Source of the DNA: Rhizophagus sp. LPA8_4_AMF
Taxonomy: Eukaryota > Glomeromycota > Glomeromycetes > Glomerales > Glomeraceae
Direction of reading: 5' to 3'
Assembly (NCBI GenBank): GCA_021464525.1
Contig: JADRCO010000764.1
Coordinates: forward strand, 1-26,792
Length of the DNA stretch: 26,792 nt
Part shown: positions 21,841-26,792 of the stretch, piece after piece
Position numbering within the stretch: the stretch's first letter is position 1
Layout: each line of letters begins with the position of its first letter
Notes under the pieces: generated by a model
Database searches by the model: none
Told to the model about the DNA's origin: nothing
Seen by the model: the letters and a program-made list of their open reading frames with translations, nothing else
Position numbers and translations under genes: made by a program

Positions 21841-21887
21841 AAATTTATTTATTTGCATTTGATAATGCGAACAAAAAGATAGATATT

Positions 21888-21960
21888 AGTTTGCAAGCTT
21901 CGCTTCTTTGCAAACTTTGTAAACTTTGCAAATGTATAGTTACAGCCAAACAAAGTTTAC
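21888..21960. repeat. Cluster of TTTGCAAA palindromes and an inverted repeat
   Basis: TTTGCAAA occurs at 21907-21914 and 21925-21932, with a partial copy near 21890. GTAAACTTTG (21919-21928) is exactly complementary to CAAAGTTTAC (21951-21960). This could be a protein-binding cluster or a tiny inverted-repeat remnant. It lies just outside the duplicated segment and about 140 bp upstream of the first coding-like frame of the next region. Confidence 0.6.
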
Positions 21961-22096
21961 CATTGCAGAGTTACTGCACTTCTGTCTATATTGCGATTAG
22001 CTGATTACACAAAAACATAAAAAAGAACATTAGTCAAATACGGTCAATTGTACAATCATCTTTTTCAATAAATACTCATATCATAATTCAAGTAGG

Positions 22097-23401
22097 ATGA
22101 AGCTGTCCAAATGTTATAAAGAATTTCCTCAATTTTTTTGTAATGTCTTTGAACATTTGTTGCACAAATATACAATGATCAAATTGTACCACATTTTGAG
22201 CCAATCATATTTAAGAAAAAGAGAATACGTATACCTGAATATTAGAAATCTAGATCATGTAATTAGATGGATACAAATTAGTAATAAATAAATTTTTTCC
22301 ATATAAATCAGATTGGCTTCTCTCTCTGATTTTCTTTTTCAAATAGGTATGTCAAAAATACGATCAGCCAAAACTGTATAGTATTAAGCAGGTAATGGAG
22401 TATTAAATTACTACTAATTACTACTCCTCTTTGTTACAGTGAATACTGTAACAATGCAGTTAAGAAAGACTCAACTGAAGGTCATACAATAATAAAATTG
22501 CTACTTCATAAAGAAATAAAAAAAATACCAGATTATGGGATAAATAAATATGGAAAAAAACTAACAAAAAATGTCAATATACATGTAAAAAGTTGCTATT
22601 GATACATATTCAATACAAATTTTTAGAAAAAGAAAAAGAAAAAGGTGCAAGGGTAACTATTAGAGAATATCTTTATTATTATGTTCTAAAGACAATAAAT
22701 CTGGCTCAGAAGATAAAGCAGATATAACAAATGAAATGACATAAATTTGCATTTTTTTATAATTTCTAAATTATTTACATTGTAAGTAACCTCATTTATT
22801 ATTTGGGTAGATCTATAGAGCGAGATGAGAAGCTCAGTACTCTCATAGGAATTGATGAAAATAAATTAGGCTACACGTTACTCAATAATTTGATAAAAAT
22901 AAAAGTTAATAATCTTGGTATTATTAATCTTATATCTGCAAATTTTGATAAAATTATTGAAAGACTTAGCAAATTCAGGCAGAAGTTATCAATTGAAAAA
23001 TAGTTTCATTCTTATATAACTGAATTGCAACAATTAAAATTTTTATTCAAGAATATCAGTATGATCAATTTTACATATTAAAAAAAAGAGATTTTATAAC
23101 ATAATAATATAAGATGTTCATTGTAGTTCCAGTCATTAAGGGTCGCAGAATTCATATAGTTGAAGACTTAGATCTTTTTAAAAAAATTGGAATTGCCTTA
23201 AGACATCTAATGAAAGAATATAAAAATAAGGTTCCATTATCTATTACATGTCCAGAAAAAGTAGATGGAAAGAATTATATTATTGTCACAGTAAATTTGC
23301 TAAGAGGAATGCCAGTTTGTATAGTATTCAGATCCAATTTGTTAATGGATAAAACAGGTCTATCCATTAGGAAAAATTCAATCTGGATTAATATCAGTTA
23401 A
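22097..23401 (+). CDS. Unrecognised multi-exon or decayed gene, plus strand
   Basis: Several plus-strand frames have protein-like composition. 22097-22291 starts MKLSKCYKEFPQ and includes NIRNLDHVIRWIQ. 22441-22602, after an acceptor-like TTTGTTACAG, includes EGHTIIKLLLHKEIKKIPDY. 22620-22727 includes KEKGARVTIREYLYY. 22803-23003 starts MGRSIERDEKLS. 23114-23401 starts MFIVVPVIKGRRIHIVEDLD and includes VDGKNYIIVTVNLLRGMPV. The last frame is the best: even amino-acid use, and alternating beta-like hydrophobics. Frames and possible splice signals do not join unambiguously, so this may be one spliced gene, two genes or a decaying gene. I recognise no family. The 3-prime end of the last frame overlaps a direct repeat (TTCAATCTGG), so its last residues may not be ancestral. 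Confidence 0.3.
22431..22454. repeat. Perfect 10-bp inverted repeat
   Basis: TTGTTACAGT, GAAT, ACTGTAACAA. It overlaps a candidate 3-prime splice site (TTTGTTACAG), so a hairpin here could hide or mimic the acceptor. Confidence 0.85.
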
Positions 23402-23443
23402 TAAAATTTCAATCTGGTTTGTTATTGGGTTCAATCTGGATTA
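23377..23443. repeat. Three TTCAATCTGG direct repeats
   Basis: TTCAATCTGGATTA at 23377-23390, TTCAATCTGGTTTG at 23408-23421 and TTCAATCTGGATTA at 23430-23443, spaced 31 and 22 bp. They bridge the end of the last coding-like frame and the minisatellite that follows. Confidence 0.85.
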
Positions 23444-23455
23444 ACCATTATCTTA

Positions 23456-23591
23456 GCAGATGAATAATAGATGAGTAATAGGTGGATAGCTGATTAATAA
23501 CAGGTGGGTAACAGGTGGATAACAGGTAAATAACATGAATAATGGGTTGCTAACAGGTTGCTACCAGGTAGATAATGGGTGGATAACAGAT
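23456..23591. repeat. 11-bp minisatellite, consensus AACAGGTGGAT
   Basis: About ten degenerate copies run head to tail, for example AACAGGTGGGT, AACAGGTGGAT, AACAGGTAAAT, AATGGGTTGCT, AACAGGTTGCT, ACCAGGTAGAT and AATGGGTGGAT. It is far less AT-extreme than its surroundings. The 11-bp period breaks reading frame, so it is unlikely to be coding. Many units contain GGTGGATAA, recalling donor-like GT sites, but no meaning is assigned. Confidence 0.85.
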
Positions 23592-24740
23592 ATTTATTTA
23601 ATGATTACATAAAACTTTATAATATTTTATAAAAATTAAATAATGAATTTATAAAAGATATATATTTATTGTTATATTAAAATAATGTAGTATAAACAAA
23701 CAAAAAAAATAATATTAATACTCACTAAAATCTAATTATTCTAATATTACTGCACATTAGTCATCAGGATGAATTGTTTCAAAATTAAATGCATTTCTTT
23801 TCAAAAACATGATTTTTTTGAATAATTTTGGTTTCATATGTGTTCTTTTATTAGTTAGTAAATTCTCTGCATCAGAAAAAGACGCTCACTCACTGTTGAA
23901 GTTGCAGAGATTGCCAAATATTTTTGAGCAAGACTACTCAATATGAGAAACGTGGTCTTTTTTTCATTCCATCATAGAAGAGGATTTGAATCCAAAGGAA
24001 TTTCAGATAATTGTAAATATTCATTAACTTCATTAAAAGCTATTATATTATTTTTAATAAATCGTTCCATTAAAGTTTTCTTTTTTTTTGATTTTGATCC
24101 ATTATTAGGTGGTATATTAGAATTATTAGATGCTTCTTTTTGATACCCTTTTTCTTTTTCAAATAATTCACGCAAGTACTGTTCAATTTTGATTTTTTTG
24201 TTCTTCAGAAGCAAAATCGAGACTTTTAAATCTGGGATCAAGAATTGAAGGAATTAAAGTTTCAGTAGTAGTGTAAGATAATATTTTTTTATATTTGCAT
24301 ATAATTTTAATTTAACTTTATTAAGTAAACCAAAAGTGAGAACTGGTTTATTAATATTAATACTTCCTTGATCCTCTTCATCTTCAAATGCATCTTCTTG
24401 TTCATTATTATTAATGTAATTTTCTGATGGGTTAGTTGTAAAAGTATTAATAATTTCAATTAACATTTGTACACATAAGCTGTTTATTAACCTCCTAATT
24501 CTGTTGTTGCTTCTGCAAATAATAATAAGATTTCTTTTAAATCAATAAGAAGGTTCCATTCATGATCTGAAATCATTATTTCTTTTAATCTTTTAGCATC
24601 TTTTTTTGAATCTGGATTTGAATCAATTAAAAGTGTATTATACAAGATTTTAATCCACTCTTTTAAATCAAGCATGACCATGCAAGATAACTGGAATTCC
24701 AGCATGTTGTCACATTATTGATTAAATGAAGATATTTAGC

Positions 24741-24836
24741 TCATATCAGCCGATTGGCAAAGGTTACATACAGCTAAAAACCCATCAAGTATTATTAAAA
24801 TATCACATGTTATTTTTCCAATCGGCGGATATGTGT
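24741..24836. mobile_element. 96-bp inverted-repeat element inside the transposase gene
   Basis: The ends TCATATCAGCCGATTGG (24741-24757) and CCAATCGGCGGATATGTGT (24818-24836) are inverted copies (one mismatch over CATATCxGCCGATTGG). They are flanked by ATATTTAGC (24732-24740) and ATCTTTAGC (24837-24845), which agree at eight of nine bases and look like a target duplication. Without the element and one flank copy (105 bp), the minus-strand frame reads smoothly from GAT GCT AAA GAT into the VTTCWNSSYLAW motif. With it, the frame hits a stop. The 8-9-bp duplication suits a hAT-mobilised miniature element. Confidence 0.85.
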
Positions 24837-24848
24837 ATCTTTAGCATC

Positions 24849-24925
24849 CTAAAAATAAAATTTGCTATTAATTAAAATTATAATTTACAAATAAAAGTGA
24901 TTTCTTAATTTTCAATAAAACTTAC
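24849..24925 (-). other. Intron 2 of the transposase pseudogene (77 bp)
   Basis: On the minus strand it starts GTAAGTTT and ends ATTTTTAG. The exon before it ends EDEQEEN-I and the exon after begins with GAT in the same phase. The second exon starts only three bases before the target duplication of the 96-bp element. Confidence 0.7.
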
Positions 24926-25191
24926 AATATTTTCTTCTTGTTCATCTTCCATACCAGTTTCTGAGTCTTCAATTTCTTTTTTATTTGCATTTGGATATTT
25001 TTTTTGAATGTCTTCCAAGCGTTCTGACTATTTAGGACATATAAAAATTTAATTAACCGTTTTACTCTCATAATTAATGCCTTTACAGAAACCAAGCCTT
25101 TTCCAATTATAAGTTGCAATGTGTAAGTATTACATCCTTGCCATTCAACTCCATTCATATTTGAAATAGCTTTCTTCATGTTAGCTGCATT

Positions 25192-25482
25192 ATCTGTGGT
25201 AGTGTTCTGCACGAATCAATTCGTGACATGGTGTAGCTCTGATTGATCCTGAAGAGTAAAATCTTTATTTATGAATAACTTTTGATCTAGCAGTCCAATT
25301 TAGATGATCTTTTTTTATTTTGATCAGGGTAACGAGATCTATCAATTAAAAAAATGATCATTTGAATCAGATCACTAGATCACAAGATAAAATTTTTGGG
25401 TTCGAATTAAGTCCAAGTCGAGTCTGAATCGAATCGAATTTGCAGAGGAAAAGTTTGATTCGTGCAGAACACTAATCTGTGG
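25192..25482. mobile_element. 275-bp non-autonomous hAT element with exact 8-bp target duplication
   Basis: The element proper is 25200-25474. Its ends are perfect 20-bp inverted repeats beginning TAGTGTTCTGCACGAATC (25200-25219 and 25455-25474). The direct repeat ATCTGTGG flanks it at 25192-25199 and 25475-25482. Eight-base duplications and ends of the form YA(A/G)NG are the known hallmark of the hAT superfamily. It has no coding frame. It splits the codons of the T-T-D-N-A-A-N catalytic motif of the surrounding transposase gene; without it and one ATCTGTGG the motif is continuous. The flanks and ends have not decayed, so it landed recently relative to the frameshifts in the host gene. Confidence 0.96.
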
Positions 25483-25961
25483 TAATTGTGAAAAATTTTT
25501 CACGTAAATTCCACTTTTCTAACATTTCTTCTAAACTTTCTATAATATGTTGAGCTGTATGAGGGTATCGAACACAATTAACAGTCAATGTAATTTTATT
25601 GAGATTAAAATTGGAATTAATATAGAAATACGTAATGTCTATATATCCTTGTTCACTTCTTGAAGTCCACATATCAGTAGTTAATGAAACATTTTTTGCC
25701 TTTAACTTAATTTTTTTAATTAATACTGGTAAGGTAAAATTGTAAGCATTATTAATAACTTTCTTAATACTCTTCTCATCTGGCATAATAAAGCTGGATT
25801 CAATTCACTAATAAGCTGATGAAATGAAGGACTTTGGACAACATACAGTATAATGGTTAAAAATCATCAATTATTCAGTCTATTAAAAATTGACGAAGTT
25901 CTTTTTACCTATTTTCTTTATATTTATGAACACGCATAACAGTTTGAATAGTTTGCTGATT

Positions 25962-26027
25962 CTGCATAATAGAAATAGTCAATTAATTAAATTTGATTTG
26001 TTAAAAATAAAAAAAATTTAACAAAAC
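25962..26027 (-). other. Intron 1 of the transposase pseudogene (66 bp)
   Basis: On the minus strand it begins GTTTTGTTAAA and ends TATTATGCAG, with a branch-like TTAATTGAC. It separates the BED finger exon (ending KDGEINK) from the exon opening NQQTIQTVMRVHKYK. A short AT-rich GT-AG intron of this size is consistent with intron 2. Confidence 0.65.
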
Positions 26028-26326
26028 TTTATTAATTTCGCCATCTTTTGATATTTCATGATCAGTTAATAAATGGTTTATAGTATTTCCAGTTGAGCCA
26101 TCATTAATATAAAGAGCTCTACATATATTTTTATTACATCTAAAAATTTACATCTTTTAAGCGGTTCCCCTTTATTCCCTGTTTGCTCTTCAGCATCCAC
26201 TTCTTCAAAATAATTCCATATCCAGCTTCTCTTTTTTTGGTTATTTTTTAATCTTTTTGTTGGTAATTCATCCTCAGAAGTTGAGGGGCGAGATTGATCT
26301 TATCTTATATTAATGTTATCACTCAT

Positions 26327-26792
26327 ATTCTGCAATTAAAACACTTGAGAGTCGAGAGAAAAAATATTTTGATTTTGATATAATTAGATTATTTCTTTAA
26401 AGATAATTAGACGTAATGCGTGATACAAATTTTAAACTAAATCAATTGTGGAATTATCCCTTTTTAGATAAATCAACAATAATGATAAAAAATTAATAAT
26501 CGTAAGATAAACATTTAAATTAATAAAAATTTTTAATAATAATTAATAATTAATTAGTTCAGAGCTTGCGAAGGACTATCTATGTTTTAGCCTTAGTGGT
26601 ACAAAGTGTCCTGTTGTTCACCCGCTTATTCTTTGAGTTGACGTTTAATTAGTTCTTATATTACGCAAAATATTATCGACCGGTTAATCGACCATGTGAT
26701 TTGCTACCTATTTTAACCTGTATACTTTCGAACATTTATTTTAAATTTTATCAGTTATATTAGTTTTTCGTTCCACTTTTTAAACTTTATTT
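26327..26792. other. Upstream flank of the transposase pseudogene
   Basis: No gene is seen. It contains the second copy of the dispersed palindromic repeat (26550-26579) and GC-richer sequence near 26590-26720 (for example CGACCGGTTAATCGACC, a small palindrome). I could not find terminal inverted repeats matching sequence near 23600-23756, so the borders of the autonomous hAT element are not defined. Confidence 0.4.
26550..26579. repeat. Dispersed short palindromic repeat, copy 2
   Basis: TTAATTAGTTCAGAG, then CTTGC, then GAAGGACTAT, in the same orientation as 21153-21183. The two copies lie about 5.4 kb apart and bracket the unrecognised gene and the transposase pseudogene. Confidence 0.6.

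Larger units (their letters stand above)
23757..26326 (-). pseudogene. Decayed hAT-superfamily transposase with BED zinc finger
   Basis: Reading leftwards from ATG at 26326, the domains appear in family order. A BED-type zinc-finger region (about 26050-26240) shows KRSWIWNYFEE, C-x4-C and GSTGNTINHLLTDH. A linker includes SPSFHQLISELNPA (about 25810-25850). The RNase-H-like core has LTTDMWTSRSEQGYIDI (about 25640-25690, first catalytic Asp) and ITTD/NAANM (about 25180-25200 and 25475-25490, second Asp). VTTCWNSSYLAW follows (near 24690), with Cys where the family has Arg. LDPRFKSLDF (near 24225) and the dimerisation motif SLAQKYLAISATSTVSERLF (near 23880-23940) complete it. It is broken by frameshifts near 23876 (one T short), 24250, 24490, 25035 and 25795, stops at 23972-23974 (TGA beside a Trp) and 25028-25030 (TAG where related proteins have Gln), an early stop after NIR, and two insertions. 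In life such an enzyme cuts and pastes hAT elements in the nucleus. It is surely non-functional as it stands. Confidence 0.93.

Noticed and set aside
21153-26579. Long terminal repeats of a retroelement
   Set aside because: The shared motif is only about 30 bp and palindromic, and no reverse transcriptase, integrase or primer-binding site lies between the copies.

Overview
The window is extremely AT-rich eukaryotic DNA: long A and T runs, (TA)n and (AAT)n tracts, almost no long reading frames, and short GT-AG introns (66 and 77 bp) in the one recognisable gene. It contains no bacterial-type operon, rRNA, tRNA or CRISPR array that I can see. A repeat-laden, AT-rich fungal genome of the arbuscular-mycorrhizal type (Rhizophagus-like, Glomeromycotina) fits best. 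That assignment is inferred from composition, intron size, the BED/hAT transposase style and the many small inverted-repeat elements; no diagnostic marker gene is present.

Layout. 1-5.2 kb: gene-poor DNA with short decayed coding-like blocks (about 1.7-2.4 kb) and a clean 144-bp inverted-repeat element (2635-2778). About 5.2-10.86 kb (copy A) and about 12.0-17.6 kb plus 21.3-21.84 kb (copy B/C) are two diverged direct copies of one roughly 5.7-kb segment. Each copy carries one small minus-strand reading frame, a paralogous pair at 8123-8404 and 15620-15892. The second copy also contains a younger internal tandem duplication (13142-14045 repeated at 14067-15215). It is split by about 3.7 kb of extra sequence (about 17.6-21.3 kb) that itself holds several inverted-repeat elements. 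The spacer 10.86-12.0 kb has a weak small minus-strand ORF and two telomere-like TTAGGG patches.

22.1-23.4 kb: plus-strand fragments of an unrecognised, probably multi-exon or decayed gene, followed by short direct repeats and an 11-bp minisatellite (about 23.46-23.59 kb). 23757-26326, minus strand: a decayed hAT-superfamily transposase gene with an N-terminal BED-type zinc finger, RNase-H-like catalytic motifs, a C-terminal dimerisation motif and two introns. Several frameshifts and stops break it, and two different small inverted-repeat elements lie inside its coding sequence. One of these, a 275-bp non-autonomous hAT element, has perfect 20-bp ends and an exact 8-bp target duplication, and it sits in the codons for the second catalytic aspartate.

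The most solid results are the nested hAT insertions, the empty-site comparisons that the duplicated segments provide for two other small elements, and the segmental duplication with its paired small ORFs. I found no convincing evidence for a wholly new functional system. The paired small ORFs and the conserved splice-like blocks in the duplicated segments are the best candidates for something undescribed.
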